From positions 1-64,000 of the forward strand of contig JBOGVZ010000049.1 of the NCBI GenBank assembly GCA_050692985.1: DNA of 64,000 bases, written 5' to 3'. The translations under genes were made by a program, and so were the position numbers. Every line of letters begins with the position of its first letter. Positions within the stretch are counted from its first letter, which is position 1. Below, piece after piece: positions 17,137 through 26,186 of this stretch. The notes under the pieces were generated by a model. The model had not been told where the DNA came from, searched no databases, and worked only from the letters and a program-made list of their open reading frames with translations. This stretch comes from JBOGVZ01 sp050692985 (GTDB lineage Bacteria > Actinomycetota > UBA4738 > CALAEC01).

Positions 17137-18285
17137 CTACAGCAGGCCGGCCAGCTCGTCGAAGAGCCGGTCCACGTCGGCCTCGGTGTTGAAGAAATGC
17201 GGGGAGACCCGGATGCCGTCGGCCCGGAAGTCCACGCACACGTCCCGCTCGTACAGGGCCTCGGTGATCTCGCCCGCGCGCTCGCCGACGGCGACGTTGA
17301 CCACGCCTCCCCGTCCCTTGCGGTCGCGTGGGGTCCGCACCGGGAGGCCGGCGCGGTCGGCCCGGTCCATGACGTGGTCGGTGAGCTCGCCCTGCCGCTC
17401 CCGGATCCGCTCGGGGGTGACCTCGGAGATGATCTCCAGCCCGCCGCGGGCGATGAAGGCGATCGGCGCCGGGTGCGTCCCCGTCTCGAAGCGCCGGGCG
17501 GTGGGGTGCCAGTCCAGCTCCTGAAGGTGGAACCCGAACGGGTCGCGCTGGCCCCACCAGCCGGTCATCGTCGGCTCCAGCTCCGGGAGCAGGTCCCGCC
17601 GGGCATACAGGAACGTGAGGCCCGGTCCGCCGCACAGCCACTTCAGGACCCCGGTCGTGTAGAAGTCGCACCCGACCTCGTGGACGTCGATGGGGACGAT
17701 GCCTGCCCCGTGGAAGTCGTCCACCACGGTTCGGGCCCCCGCCTCCGCCGCCAGGCGGCACACCTCGGCCACATCGAGCAGCGCGCTGGTCCGGTACAGG
17801 ACCCGGTTCAGGATCACCAGGGCGGTGCGCTCGTCGATGGCCTCGGCGAAGGCCTCGACGGGGACGGTCAGGCCATCGGGGCTGGGGAGGAACACCACCT
17901 CGGCTCCCCGGCGGCGCTGGGCCAGGGCCACGTGGCCGTCGGTCGGGAAATCGAGCTCCGTGAGCACGATCCGGTTCCGCTCTCCCGACACGTCGAGGCA
18001 GGACAGGACCTGTGACAGGGCCATGGACACGTTCGTGGTGATGGCCAGCTCCGCGGGATCGGCTCCGACCAGGTCGGCGAACAGTCGCTTCACCTCACGC
18101 ATCTCCGGGAAGATCCGCTCGAACCACACGGGCTCCGGCGCCCCCATGTCCTCCCACGCCTCCACGTAGCGGCCCAGGTGGTCCTTGGCTCGGCTCGAGA
18201 CCGGGCCCAGGGAGGCACTGATCAGGTATGCCTTGCGGGTAGTCACCGGGAACTCGTCGCGGTACGAATCGAGCGACCGCGTCAC
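17137..18285 (-). CDS. kynU: Kynureninase (aminotransferase class V fold)
   Basis: A 382-residue PLP enzyme that would split kynurenine to anthranilate and alanine. It has ITTNVSMALSQVLSCL, the Asp pair in ARTVVDDFHGAGIVPIDVHE, the PLP lysine in TTGVLKWLCGGPG, and GWWGQRDPF in the region that contacts substrate in kynureninases. Assignment rests largely on its coupling to tryptophan 2,3-dioxygenase: the GTG start overlaps the dioxygenase TGA as GTGA. By sequence alone it could be a cysteine desulfurase-like paralogue. No kynurenine formamidase gene is visible in the window. Confidence 0.82.
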   Translation of the reverse strand: MTRSLDSYRDEFPVTTRKAYLISASLGPVSSRAKDHLGRYVEAWEDMGAPEPVWFERIFPEMREVKRLFADLVGADPAELAITTNVSMALSQVLSCLDVSGERNRIVLTELDFPTDGHVALAQRRRGAEVVFLPSPDGLTVPVEAFAEAIDERTALVILNRVLYRTSALLDVAEVCRLAAEAGARTVVDDFHGAGIVPIDVHEVGCDFYTTGVLKWLCGGPGLTFLYARRDLLPELEPTMTGWWGQRDPFGFHLQELDWHPTARRFETGTHPAPIAFIARGGLEIISEVTPERIRERQGELTDHVMDRADRAGLPVRTPRDRKGRGGVVNVAVGERAGEITEALYERDVCVDFRADGIRVSPHFFNTEADVDRLFDELAGLL

Positions 18286-19097
18286 AGGTAGCTCCGCAGG
18301 TCCCACAGCTCGGGGAAGAAGCGCTTGTCGAGCGTGGTCCGCAGGTACGAGGCTCCGCTGGAGCCGCCCGTCCCCGTCTTGCTCCCGATCTCCCGCTCGA
18401 CCATCAGGATGTGGTGGTACCGCCACTGCGAGAACAGCTCGTCGTAGGTCAGCAGCGCCTCCGACAGCGCGAACAGCTCCGAGAACGCCTCCCGGTCCCG
18501 GACCATCTTCAGCAGGCTGGCCCGGCGAGCGTCCTCATCGTCGTGCGGCATGGGCAGCTTCTCCCGTTCGAGCAGCGCGCAGAACCCGTCCCACAGCGTG
18601 GGCTCCTCGAGCCGCTGCGACAGCCTGGCCCGATCCCCATCCGACTCGGCCAGGTTGAGGAAGCTGGGATTCTTGGCGCCCGACACGAACTCGATCTCCC
18701 GGAACTGCACCGACTGGAACCCACTGGCCGGGTCGAGGTTCGAGCGGAACTCCAGGAAGTCCTGCGGCGTCATCGTCTCCAGCACCGCGATCTGCTCCAG
18801 GAGGATGCGTTCGATCGCGTGGACCCGCTCCAGGGCCCGTCGGGGCGGGTAGGCCTCCCCGGCCATCATCCAGTCCCTGGCCGAGACCAGCTCGAACACG
18901 ACCTCCTTGAACCACAGCTCGAAGGCCTGGTGCACGGTGATGAACAGCAACTCGTCGTGGCCGGGAGGTTCGGCGACCGGGGTCTGGAGCGAGAGGAGCT
19001 CCGGGAGCCTGAGGTAGCTGCCGTAGGAACGCTGCCCCTCCTCCTCGGAGATCCGCCCCATGCGCCTCGTCGAGCGGGGGCGATCCCGTTGATCCAC
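18282..19097 (-). CDS. kynA: Tryptophan 2,3-dioxygenase
   Basis: A 271-residue heme enzyme that opens the indole ring of L-tryptophan to N-formylkynurenine. Family landmarks are SYGSYLRLPELLSLQ, DELLFITVHQAFELWFKEV, the heme-His region WRYHHILMVEREIGSKTG, and the substrate loop TGGSSGASYL. The start is uncertain: the GTG at 19097 follows TACGAT by six bases (leaderless pattern), while an ATG at 19061 would trim twelve residues. It is first in a two-gene operon with kynU. Confidence 0.93.
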   Translation of the reverse strand: MDQRDRPRSTRRMGRISEEEGQRSYGSYLRLPELLSLQTPVAEPPGHDELLFITVHQAFELWFKEVVFELVSARDWMMAGEAYPPRRALERVHAIERILLEQIAVLETMTPQDFLEFRSNLDPASGFQSVQFREIEFVSGAKNPSFLNLAESDGDRARLSQRLEEPTLWDGFCALLEREKLPMPHDDEDARRASLLKMVRDREAFSELFALSEALLTYDELFSQWRYHHILMVEREIGSKTGTGGSSGASYLRTTLDKRFFPELWDLRSYL

Positions 19098-19203
19098 GGT
19101 CCGATCGTACCCCCACGGCGACCCGGTCGCCGTCGTCACGGGAGGTTCGCTCGCCGTCCGGGCCTCGGCTTCCGCCGCTGGGGCGAGCTGCCCCGTGCGT
19201 CCG

Positions 19204-19629
19204 CTAGCCGGTGGGCCCTCCGTCGCCGGCGAGGCGACCCGACCGCTCCAGCAGGCGACGGTACTCGTCGGGCCACCGGCGAGGCCGGCCCGCATCGGAG
19301 ATGAGGACCGCCACCACCCGGCCCTCCGCGCACACCTCTCCCCCGGCGGCGATCTTGAAGCCGTAGGTGACGGACGACCCCCCCACCGCTTCGACCGCCA
19401 GGGACACCTCCACCGGATCCCAGAACCGCAGCGGTCTCAGGTAGTCCACCGTGACCTTCCTGCGGGGAAGCCGGCCGTACACGGCCTTGACGATCCCCAG
19501 CCGGTCGAGGAGCACCGCCTCGGCTTCCTCCATGAACCGCAGCGGCGCGGTGTTGTGGTACTTCGTCGATGAGTCCGTGTCGAACCACTGGACGCGCCGG
19601 TGGATCACCACGGATGCGGGTTCGGCCAC
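19204..19629 (-). CDS. Acyl-CoA thioesterase, 4HBT hot-dog fold
   Basis: A 141-residue protein with the 4HBT pattern HRRVQWFDTDSSTKYHN, in which an Asp of the FDTD segment is the usual catalytic carboxylate. KVTVDYLRPLRFWDPVEVSL and a central VTYGFKI strand follow. It would hydrolyse an acyl- or aroyl-CoA in the cytosol. Its location between the kynurenine genes and the anthraniloyl-CoA monooxygenase-like gene hints at a CoA-aromatic substrate, which is inference. The GTG at 19629 follows TACGAT by six bases. Confidence 0.8.
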   Translation of the reverse strand: MAEPASVVIHRRVQWFDTDSSTKYHNTAPLRFMEEAEAVLLDRLGIVKAVYGRLPRRKVTVDYLRPLRFWDPVEVSLAVEAVGGSSVTYGFKIAAGGEVCAEGRVVAVLISDAGRPRRWPDEYRRLLERSGRLAGDGGPTG

Positions 19630-19635
19630 GGCTGA

Positions 19636-19664
19636 ATCGTACCCGCGAGCCCCTGGTGTAACGT
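19636..19664. promoter_or_regulatory. Divergent pair of leaderless -10 boxes
   Basis: On the minus strand TACGAT (19641-19636) is six bases before the thioesterase GTG. On the plus strand TAACGT (19659-19664) is eight bases before the LLM oxidoreductase ATG. The 43-bp gap has no ribosome site on either side, so both mRNAs are probably leaderless. Confidence 0.5.
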
Positions 19665-19672
19665 AGCCGGCG

Positions 19673-20518
19673 ATGCGGGTCGGGGTGGGCTTGCCCAACG
19701 GCATCCCCGGGACGGAGGCCCCGCTCCTCCTGGAGTGGGCCCGCCGGGCCGAGGACGGGCCGTTCACCAGCGTCGGGGTGATCGACCGGGTCGCCTACGA
19801 CTGCTACGAGCCGATGGCCGCCCTCGCCGCGGCCGCCACGGTGACCACGCGGGTGTCGCTGGTGACGATGGTCGTGATCGGGCCGCTCCGAGCCACCGCG
19901 CTGCTGGCCAAGGAGGCCGCGTTCATCGACGCGATCTCCGAGGGCCGACTGGTCCTGGGCCTGTCGGTGGGGGCGCGGACCGAGGACTACGAGGCCGCCG
20001 GCATCGACCCCCGGAACCGCGGCCGCCACCTGGACCGCCAGCTCGAGGAGCTGCGGGCCTACTGGGAGGAGGGCCCCGGGCCCAAGCCGTCACGGCCCGG
20101 AGGGCCCGTGCTGCTCGTGGGGGGCGGCAGCGACCGGGCGTTCGCCCGGATGGCCCGCTTCGCCGACGGCTACGTCCACGGAGGCGGGCCGCCCAGGGCC
20201 TTCGCCCGGGCCGCCGAGCGGGCCCGGGTGGCGTGGGCCGACGCCGGAAGGCCGGGCACCCCCCCGATGTGGGGGCAGAGCTACTTCGCCCTGGGAGACG
20301 ACGCCCTCGGGGCCGGCAGGGCCTACATGCGCGACTACTACGCGTTCGCCGGGCCGTTCGCCGAGAAGATCGCGGAGGGGCTGCTGACCACTCCGCAGGA
20401 GATCGCCGGGCAGGTCCGCGGCTACGCGGAAGCGGGATGCGACGAGCTCGTCCTGCTCTCGGCCGTGGCCGACCCCGGCCAGGCCGACCTGCTGGCCGAC
20501 GTCGTGGCCGGGCTGTGA
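19673..20518 (+). CDS. LLM-class (F420-type) flavin-dependent oxidoreductase
   Basis: A 281-residue luciferase-like TIM-barrel protein. It begins MRVGVGLPNGIPGTEAP, has TRVSLVTMVVIGPLR and LAKEAAFIDAISEGRLVLGL (conserved in the family), and then GVGARTEDYEA-type substrate-loop sequence (seen as GLSVGARTEDYEAAG). Actinobacterial members mostly use coenzyme F420, but F420 versus FMN cannot be told from this sequence. It lies 57 bases upstream of the flavin monooxygenase/reductase fusion and may be co-transcribed with it. Confidence 0.82.
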   Translation: MRVGVGLPNGIPGTEAPLLLEWARRAEDGPFTSVGVIDRVAYDCYEPMAALAAAATVTTRVSLVTMVVIGPLRATALLAKEAAFIDAISEGRLVLGLSVGARTEDYEAAGIDPRNRGRHLDRQLEELRAYWEEGPGPKPSRPGGPVLLVGGGSDRAFARMARFADGYVHGGGPPRAFARAAERARVAWADAGRPGTPPMWGQSYFALGDDALGAGRAYMRDYYAFAGPFAEKIAEGLLTTPQEIAGQVRGYAEAGCDELVLLSAVADPGQADLLADVVAGL

Positions 20519-20575
20519 GGGACAGGGCGCTCGATCCGATGAGGCCCTGAGGGAAGCATGCGTCGAGGTGGCGCC

Positions 20576-22690
20576 ATGGACGTGGTGGTCCTGGGGGGCG
20601 GCCCGGCCGGGCTGTACGCCTCCACCCTGCTCAAGAAGCTCGACCGGCGGCACCGGATCACGGTGCTGGAGCGGAACCCCTCCGGCGCCACGTACGGCTG
20701 GGGTGTGGTGTTCTCCGATCGCACCCTGGCCGAGTTCCGCGAGGCCGACGTCCCCACCTACCAGGCCATCACCGACCGGTTCGTGTTGTGGGACGCCATC
20801 GATGTCAGGTACCGCGACGAGCTGATCCGCTCGGGCGGTCACGTGTTCGCCGGGATCGCCCGCCCGGCCCTGCTGGGCATCCTGGCCGGCCGGGCCCAAG
20901 AGCTCGGCGTCGACGTTCGCTTCGACACCGACGTCGCCGACCCCGGGACCCTGGAGGCCGACCTGGTGATCGCCGCCGACGGGGTGAACAGCGCCGTCCG
21001 CGCCGCCCACGCCGACGTCTTCCGTCCCCGGCTCTCGTCGGGGCGTTCCCGGTACATCTGGTTCGGAACGAACCGCGTGCTGGATTCGTTCACGTTCATC
21101 TTCCGGGAGAACGACCACGGGCTGTTCCAGGTGCACGCCTACCCCTTCGACGGCCACACCAGCACGTGGATCGTGGAGTGCGACGAGGCCACGTGGCGAG
21201 CGGCCGGGCTGGACCAGGCGGGGGAGGCCGAGGGCATCCGGTACTGCGAGAAGCTGTTCGCCGAGGACCTCCGGGGGCACCCCCTGATGTCGAACCGTTC
21301 GCAATGGATCAGCTTCGTCACGATCCGCAACCGCACGTGGCGCCACGGGAACGTGGTGCTTCTGGGCGACGCCGCCCACACCGCACACTTCTCGATCGGC
21401 TCCGGCACGAAGCTGGCCATGGAGGACGCCATCTCCCTGGCCCGGGGCTTCGAGCGCCATCCCGGCGACATCGGGGCGGCCCTGGCGGACTACGAGCTGG
21501 AGCGGAAGCCCGTGGTGGAGCGGTTCCAGGAGGCCGCCGACGAGAGCCGGACCTACTTCGAGAACACCCGCCGGTACCTGCACCTGGAGCCGATGCAGTT
21601 CGCCTTCCACCTGTTCACCCGGAGCGGCCGCATCGACTACGACGACCTGCGGAGGCGCGACCCCCACTACGTGGACGAGGTGGACCGGTGGTTCGTCCGG
21701 CGCTCGGTGGTGGCCCCGCCGCCGCTGTTCTCGCCGCTCGAGCTGCGAGGCCTGACGGTCTCCAACCGGGTGGCCGCGGCCATGCCGCCGACGGACTCGG
21801 CCGACCAGGGCACGCCCGGGGACGACCTGGTCGCCGAGACGGCTCGGGCCGCCGCGGGGGGTGCCGGGCTGGTGGTCGCTCCCGTGGCGGCCGTGTCTCC
21901 CGAAGGCCGCATCACCCCGGGGTCACCCGGCCTGTTCCGTGACGAGCACGTCGACGCCTGGGCCCCGGTCGTGGAGGCCTCCCACGCGGCGGGGGTCCCC
22001 GTGGCGATCCAGATCGGGCACGCGGGGCGGCGGGGGTCCACCCGCCCCCGGACCGGCGGCCTCGACCGCCCCCTGCGGGAAGGGGGGTGGCCTCTGGTGG
22101 CCGCCTCGCCGCTCCCCTACGGCACCCGGAGCCCCCGGACCCGCGAGATGGACGGGGCCGACATGGACCGCGTGACGGCCGAGTTCGCGGCGGCCGCGGA
22201 GCGGGCCGCGGCGGCGGGAGCGGACCTGGTCGTCGTCCACATGGCCCACGGGTACCTGCTGGGCGGGTTCCTCTCTCCGCTGTCGAACCGGCGCGCCGAC
22301 GGCTACGGGGGCGCCCTGGAGTCGCGGCTCCGCTTCCCGCTCCGGGTCTTCGAGGCCGTTCGCGCCGAGTGGCCCGCCGGCCGGCCGCTCGGCGCGGCCA
22401 TCCCGGCCACGGACTGGGCCCGCGGGGGGCTCGACGGCAGCGACGCCGTGGCCATCGCCGCCGCGCTGAAGGAACGGGGCTGCGACCTGGTCGTCCCGCT
22501 CGGTGGGCAGACGATCCCCGGCGACCGCCCCAGGTACGGGCGCTCGTTCATGGCGCCGTACACCGACCGGGTCCGCAACGAGGCGGGAGTGGCCACGCTG
22601 TGCTGGGGCGGCGTGACCACCACCGGCGAGGTCAACACGATCGTGGCCGGAGGGCGCGCCGACCTGTGCGTCCTGGACCGCCGATCCTGA
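20576..22690 (+). CDS. Anthraniloyl-CoA / salicylyl-CoA monooxygenase-like fusion, short C-terminus
   Basis: A 704-residue two-domain flavoenzyme. Residues 1-385 are a class A FAD monooxygenase (MDVVVLGGGPAGLYASTLL; VVLLGDAAHTAHFSIGSGTK). Residues about 395-704 are an Old-Yellow-Enzyme-type NADH:flavin oxidoreductase (LFSPLELRGLTVSNR; AIQIGHAGRRGS; MAHGYLLGGFLSPLSNRR). This fusion is known in 2-aminobenzoyl-CoA monooxygenase/reductase and salicylyl-CoA 5-hydroxylase. Because kynureninase, which makes anthranilate, lies nearby, anthraniloyl-CoA is the likelier substrate. The OYE barrel ends early at ADLCVLDRRS, where homologues go on for several dozen residues, and no other frame restores it. 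The ATG at 20576 is preferred; another in-frame ATG lies at 20558. Confidence 0.8.
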   Translation: MDVVVLGGGPAGLYASTLLKKLDRRHRITVLERNPSGATYGWGVVFSDRTLAEFREADVPTYQAITDRFVLWDAIDVRYRDELIRSGGHVFAGIARPALLGILAGRAQELGVDVRFDTDVADPGTLEADLVIAADGVNSAVRAAHADVFRPRLSSGRSRYIWFGTNRVLDSFTFIFRENDHGLFQVHAYPFDGHTSTWIVECDEATWRAAGLDQAGEAEGIRYCEKLFAEDLRGHPLMSNRSQWISFVTIRNRTWRHGNVVLLGDAAHTAHFSIGSGTKLAMEDAISLARGFERHPGDIGAALADYELERKPVVERFQEAADESRTYFENTRRYLHLEPMQFAFHLFTRSGRIDYDDLRRRDPHYVDEVDRWFVRRSVVAPPPLFSPLELRGLTVSNRVAAAMPPTDSADQGTPGDDLVAETARAAAGGAGLVVAPVAAVSPEGRITPGSPGLFRDEHVDAWAPVVEASHAAGVPVAIQIGHAGRRGSTRPRTGGLDRPLREGGWPLVAASPLPYGTRSPRTREMDGADMDRVTAEFAAAAERAAAAGADLVVVHMAHGYLLGGFLSPLSNRRADGYGGALESRLRFPLRVFEAVRAEWPAGRPLGAAIPATDWARGGLDGSDAVAIAAALKERGCDLVVPLGGQTIPGDRPRYGRSFMAPYTDRVRNEAGVATLCWGGVTTTGEVNTIVAGGRADLCVLDRRS

Positions 22691-22754
22691 CCGAACGGAG
22701 CACCCTCGAGCCGGGGCGGTCCCCCGCTCCGGCGACGAACGGCCGACGGCGCCG

Positions 22755-24431
22755 TCAGAACAACCCGATCGGCCGGCCGTCGGCGTCCACGTCCATCCGG
22801 GTGAAGGCCGCTTCCGGCCCCAGTCCCGGCATCAGGAGCACGTCGCCGCACAGGACCACCACGAAGCCTGCCCCCACGGACGGCACCACGTCGCGGACCG
22901 GCAGCACGAAGCCCCGGGGCCGGCCCTTCCTGGCCGGGTCGTGGGAGAGGGAGAGGTGCGACTTGGCCATGCATACCGGGAGGTCGCCCAGGCCTCGCTC
23001 CTCCAACCGCTGCACGGCGGCCTCCGCGGTCGGGGAGAGCTCCACCGCGTCCGCCCCGTAGAGCCGCAGGGCGATCCGCTCGATCTGCTCCCGGACGGGC
23101 GTCCCCGGCGGGTTGAGCGGCCGGAACCGGGCCGGACGCTCCACCGCCGCCACCACGACCCGGGCGAGATCCTCGGCGCCCTGCCCACCCAGCTCGAAGG
23201 CGTCCGAGACGGCCGCCTCGTCCGCCCCCCGGGCCCGGGCCAGGTCCACGAGGAGGCCGACCTCCCGGTCGGTGTCCCCGGCCACCCGGTTCACCGCCAC
23301 CACGGCCGGCAGCCCGAACGTCCGGACGTTCTCGACGTGGGCTTCCAGGTTCTCCGCGCCCCGTTCGAGCGCGGCCAGGTCTTCGCCGGAGGACGCGTCG
23401 TGCTCCGAGAGTCCCCCGTGCATCTTCAGCGCCCGGACGGTGGCCACGATGACGGCCGCCGACGGGCGCAGGCCACTGGTCCCGCACACCAGGTGGCAGA
23501 ACTTCTCCAGTCCCAGGTCCGTGCCGAAGCCGGATTCGGTGATCACCAGCTCCGCCAGCTTGAGCCCCACGCGATCGGCGATGATCGAGCTGTTCCCGGA
23601 GGCGACGTTCCCGAAGGGGCCCGTGTGGATCAGGGCGGGCCGTCCCTCCAGGGTCTGGGCCAGGTTGGGACGGATGGCGTCCCCGAGCACCACGGCCATC
23701 GCCCCCGCCGCCCGGAGGTCCTCGGCCGTGGCCGGCGTGCCGTCGGTGCGTTCGGCCACCACCACGGCCCCCAACCGCTTGCGGAGGTCCGCCGGATCGG
23801 TGGCCAGGGCCAGGATCGCCATGATCTCCGAGGCGGCGGTGATCACGAACCCGGCCTCCCGAGGAACGCCGTGGGCCCGTCCACCCACCCCGACCACCAG
23901 GGGCCGGAGGGCCCGGTCGCCCACGTCGAGGGCCCGGGGCCAGGTGACCCGGCGCGGATCGATGCTCAAGGGGTTGCCGTGATGGAGCGAGGCGTCCACC
24001 GCCGCGGCCAGGAGGTTGTGGGCGGCGGCGATCGCATGGAAGTCACCGGTGAAGTGGAGGTTGATGTCCTCCATGGGCACCACCTGGGCCCGCCTCCCGC
24101 CCGTTCCTCCTCCCTTCGCCCCGAACACCGGCCCCATGGAGGGCTCGCGGAGGCAGAGCATGGCCCGCGTGCCCACCCGGGCCAGTCCCTGGACCAGTCC
24201 GATCGAGGTGGTGGTCTTCCCCTCACCGGCGGACGTCGGGGTGATCCCGGTGACCACGACCAGCCGGCCGTCGGGGCGGTCGGCCAGCCGGTCCAGCACC
24301 GACAGGTCGATCTTGGCCTTGTGCCGGCCGCGAGGGTCGACCTCCTGGGGGAGCAGCCCGGCGTCGCGGGCCACCTCCTCGATGGGGCGGAGGGAGGCGG
24401 CCTGGGAGATCTCCAGGCTCGATGGGCTCAC
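22755..24431 (-). CDS. fhs: Formate-tetrahydrofolate ligase
   Basis: A 558-residue, full-length enzyme that makes 10-formyl-THF from formate, THF and ATP, and can run in reverse. It has the P-loop TPTSAGEGKTTTSIGL, REPSMGPVFGAKGGGTGG, the NLHFTGDFHAI segment and TESGFGTDLGLEKF. The start is the GTG at 24431. It is divergent from the Rieske oxygenase gene across a region holding the shared TetR-type site. It could recycle formate from tryptophan breakdown or, more likely from its position, handle C1 units from the demethylation genes downstream. Confidence 0.95.
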   Translation of the reverse strand: MSPSSLEISQAASLRPIEEVARDAGLLPQEVDPRGRHKAKIDLSVLDRLADRPDGRLVVVTGITPTSAGEGKTTTSIGLVQGLARVGTRAMLCLREPSMGPVFGAKGGGTGGRRAQVVPMEDINLHFTGDFHAIAAAHNLLAAAVDASLHHGNPLSIDPRRVTWPRALDVGDRALRPLVVGVGGRAHGVPREAGFVITAASEIMAILALATDPADLRKRLGAVVVAERTDGTPATAEDLRAAGAMAVVLGDAIRPNLAQTLEGRPALIHTGPFGNVASGNSSIIADRVGLKLAELVITESGFGTDLGLEKFCHLVCGTSGLRPSAAVIVATVRALKMHGGLSEHDASSGEDLAALERGAENLEAHVENVRTFGLPAVVAVNRVAGDTDREVGLLVDLARARGADEAAVSDAFELGGQGAEDLARVVVAAVERPARFRPLNPPGTPVREQIERIALRLYGADAVELSPTAEAAVQRLEERGLGDLPVCMAKSHLSLSHDPARKGRPRGFVLPVRDVVPSVGAGFVVVLCGDVLLMPGLGPEAAFTRMDVDADGRPIGLF

Positions 24432-24524
24432 AGGAGGACCCCGTCCCGGGGGTTGCTCCGGGACATCGGCGTCCCGCCGGGCGACGGCGACCGTGGCGTT
24501 GCCCGAAGGCCTTCTGGTAGCATC

Positions 24525-24540
24525 CTGAATGCCCGTTCAA
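24525..24540 (-). promoter_or_regulatory. TetR-type operator site A (fhs / Rieske oxygenase)
   Basis: On the minus strand this reads TTGAACGGGCATTCAG, matching the 16-base site found at every divergent promoter from 24.5 to 40.9 kb. It lies midway between the fhs GTG and the Rieske gene ATG. Confidence 0.65.
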
Positions 24541-24596
24541 ACATTAGGTGACCGGGGGCCTGGGCGCAAGGCGCGATCGAGGAACGGAGGGGCGAC

Positions 24597-25793
24597 ATGA
24601 GTGGGGACCGGGCACCCCTTCCCATCGACGGGAACGCACTGGCGGCCAGCATGGAGCCGCCCGGACGCACCCTGCCCGCTCTCGCCTACGCCGCCCCGCA
24701 GGTGTTCGACTGGGAGCGGGAGCACCTGTTCGAGGCATCGTGGTACTGCCTGGGGCGGTCGGCCGACCTTCCCCGCCCGGGAGACCGGCGGGCGGTTCGG
24801 GTGGGAACGGATGCCGTGCTGCTCGTTCGCGGGGCCGACCGAGAGCTCCGGGGCTTCTTCAACACCTGCCGCCACCGCGGGCACGAGCTCGTGTCCTGCG
24901 GCGGCTCCGTGGAGGGCGGAAGGTACATCCGGTGCCCGTACCACTCGTGGACCTACGACCTCGATGGGTCGTTCCGGGGGGCGCCGGCCTTCCGCCACCG
25001 CCGGGAATGGAGCAGGGACGACCCGGACAACGCCCTGGTCCCCGCCCGGGTCGGGGAGTGGGCGGGCTGGGTGTTCGCCGACTGCTCCGGGCAGGCTCCG
25101 CCCCTGCGCCAGCACGTGGGGAACCTCGACGAGGCGCTCCGCCCCTACGAGACGGCGCGCCTGGCCGTGGCCGCCTCCGATCGGTACACGGTCGCGGCGA
25201 ACTGGAAGCTCGTGAGCGAGAACTACCACGAGTGCTACCACTGCTCGACGATCCACCCCGAGCTGTGCCGGGTGACCCCGCCCGACAGCGGGACGGCCTT
25301 CGCGCCCACCGGGCTCGTCATCGGGGGGACCATGGACCTCATGGATCACGCCGAGACGATGTCGCTCACGGGCCGGAGCGGCGGACAGCCCCTGCGGGGG
25401 CTGGACCCGTCGCGGCTGCGCCAGGTGCTGTACGTCCAGGTGTTTCCCAACCTGCTCGTCAGCGCCCACCCCGACTACGTCCTGACCCATCGGCTGGAGC
25501 CGGTCGGGGCGGGGCGCACGGTGATCGAGTGCCAGTGGCTGTTCCCTCCCGAGGTCGCGGGTGGCGATGGGTTCGACCCGTCGTACGCCGTGGAGTTCTG
25601 GGACCTCACCAATCGCCAGGACTGGGCCGCCTCCGAGGGCGTGCAGCGCGGGGTCCGGGGCCGGGGCTACCGCCAGGGCCCGCTGTCCGAGGCCGAGGGG
25701 AACGTGTGGCAGTTCGTCTCCGTGGTGGCCCAGAGCTACCTGCACGGGCGGCTCACGGGACCGGTCCCCCGCTGGCAGCCGGTCTCTTCCTGA
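24597..25793 (+). CDS. Rieske non-heme iron oxygenase, glycine-betaine-demethylase-like (GbcA-like)
   Basis: A 398-residue ring-hydroxylating-dioxygenase-type alpha subunit. The [2Fe-2S] ligands are in NTCRHRGHELV (Cys-x-His) and RCPYHSWTYDLDGS (Cys-x2-His), residues about 85-125. The mononuclear iron region is WKLVSENYHECYHCSTIHPEL, residues about 200-220. The pattern ENYxECYHC plus the opening RTLPALAYAAPQVFDWE is that of glycine/stachydrine betaine demethylases (GbcA/Stc2 group), which release formaldehyde, rather than of aromatic dioxygenases. No reductase partner lies beside it. GGAACGGAGGGG precedes the ATG. The adjacent fhs and the later GcvT-like genes fit a demethylation role, which is inference. 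Confidence 0.82.
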   Translation: MSGDRAPLPIDGNALAASMEPPGRTLPALAYAAPQVFDWEREHLFEASWYCLGRSADLPRPGDRRAVRVGTDAVLLVRGADRELRGFFNTCRHRGHELVSCGGSVEGGRYIRCPYHSWTYDLDGSFRGAPAFRHRREWSRDDPDNALVPARVGEWAGWVFADCSGQAPPLRQHVGNLDEALRPYETARLAVAASDRYTVAANWKLVSENYHECYHCSTIHPELCRVTPPDSGTAFAPTGLVIGGTMDLMDHAETMSLTGRSGGQPLRGLDPSRLRQVLYVQVFPNLLVSAHPDYVLTHRLEPVGAGRTVIECQWLFPPEVAGGDGFDPSYAVEFWDLTNRQDWAASEGVQRGVRGRGYRQGPLSEAEGNVWQFVSVVAQSYLHGRLTGPVPRWQPVSS

Positions 25794-26175
25794 CCCGGGG
25801 CCGCCGTTCCCGGCCTCGGACGAGGCCTCCTCCGTGAACGGGGAGGCGGCGGTGGTGGACGGTGGCCGGCCAGCCGGGTTCCGCGAACAGCCAGGCCGTG
25901 GGGGCCAGGGCCACCATGGCCACCCCCGCGGCATCGAAGGCCACGGTCACGGTGGCCCGCCGGGAGCGAGGCTCCAGCCGGGGGGCCACGAACGCCATGA
26001 CCGCCACCGCGGTGACCGCCAGGGCCACGAACTGCAGGCTGAGACCTCCGGGGGACAGGCCGTGATCCACGAGGAACGCCTCGAAAACCACCACCCACAC
26101 CCCCCAGAAGGCCCCGTAGGTCAGGTACGCACCCACCAGGGGGGCCGTCCCCGCCCGCGTCGACCTCGCCGCCAT
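25753..26175 (-). pseudogene. MFS transporter remnant, N-terminal fragment only
   Basis: From an ATG at 26175 the frame encodes about 95 residues resembling the first three membrane helices of a major-facilitator protein (VGAYLTYGAFWGVWVVVFEA; GLSLQFVALAVTAVAVMAFV; VAFDAAGVAMVALAPTAWL), with the Arg-rich loop PRLEPRSRRAT between helices 2 and 3. After that the sequence turns to non-membrane Arg/Pro/His-rich residues and runs into the 3' end of the Rieske gene. The remaining nine or so helices are absent in all frames. It looks like a transporter gene truncated by deletion beside the Rieske gene. Confidence 0.6.
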
Positions 26176-26186
26176 CCGGGTCCCCT

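Noticed and set aside
19061..19295. N-terminal extension of tryptophan 2,3-dioxygenase starting at 19295
   Set aside because: The added residues are Gly/Pro/Ala-rich and lie across the promoter-like TACGAT; the family homology starts after 19097.
20090..21667. Long minus-strand frame under the LLM oxidoreductase and monooxygenase genes
   Set aside because: Composition is biased toward Gly, Pro, His and Val without any domain. The sense genes are unambiguous.
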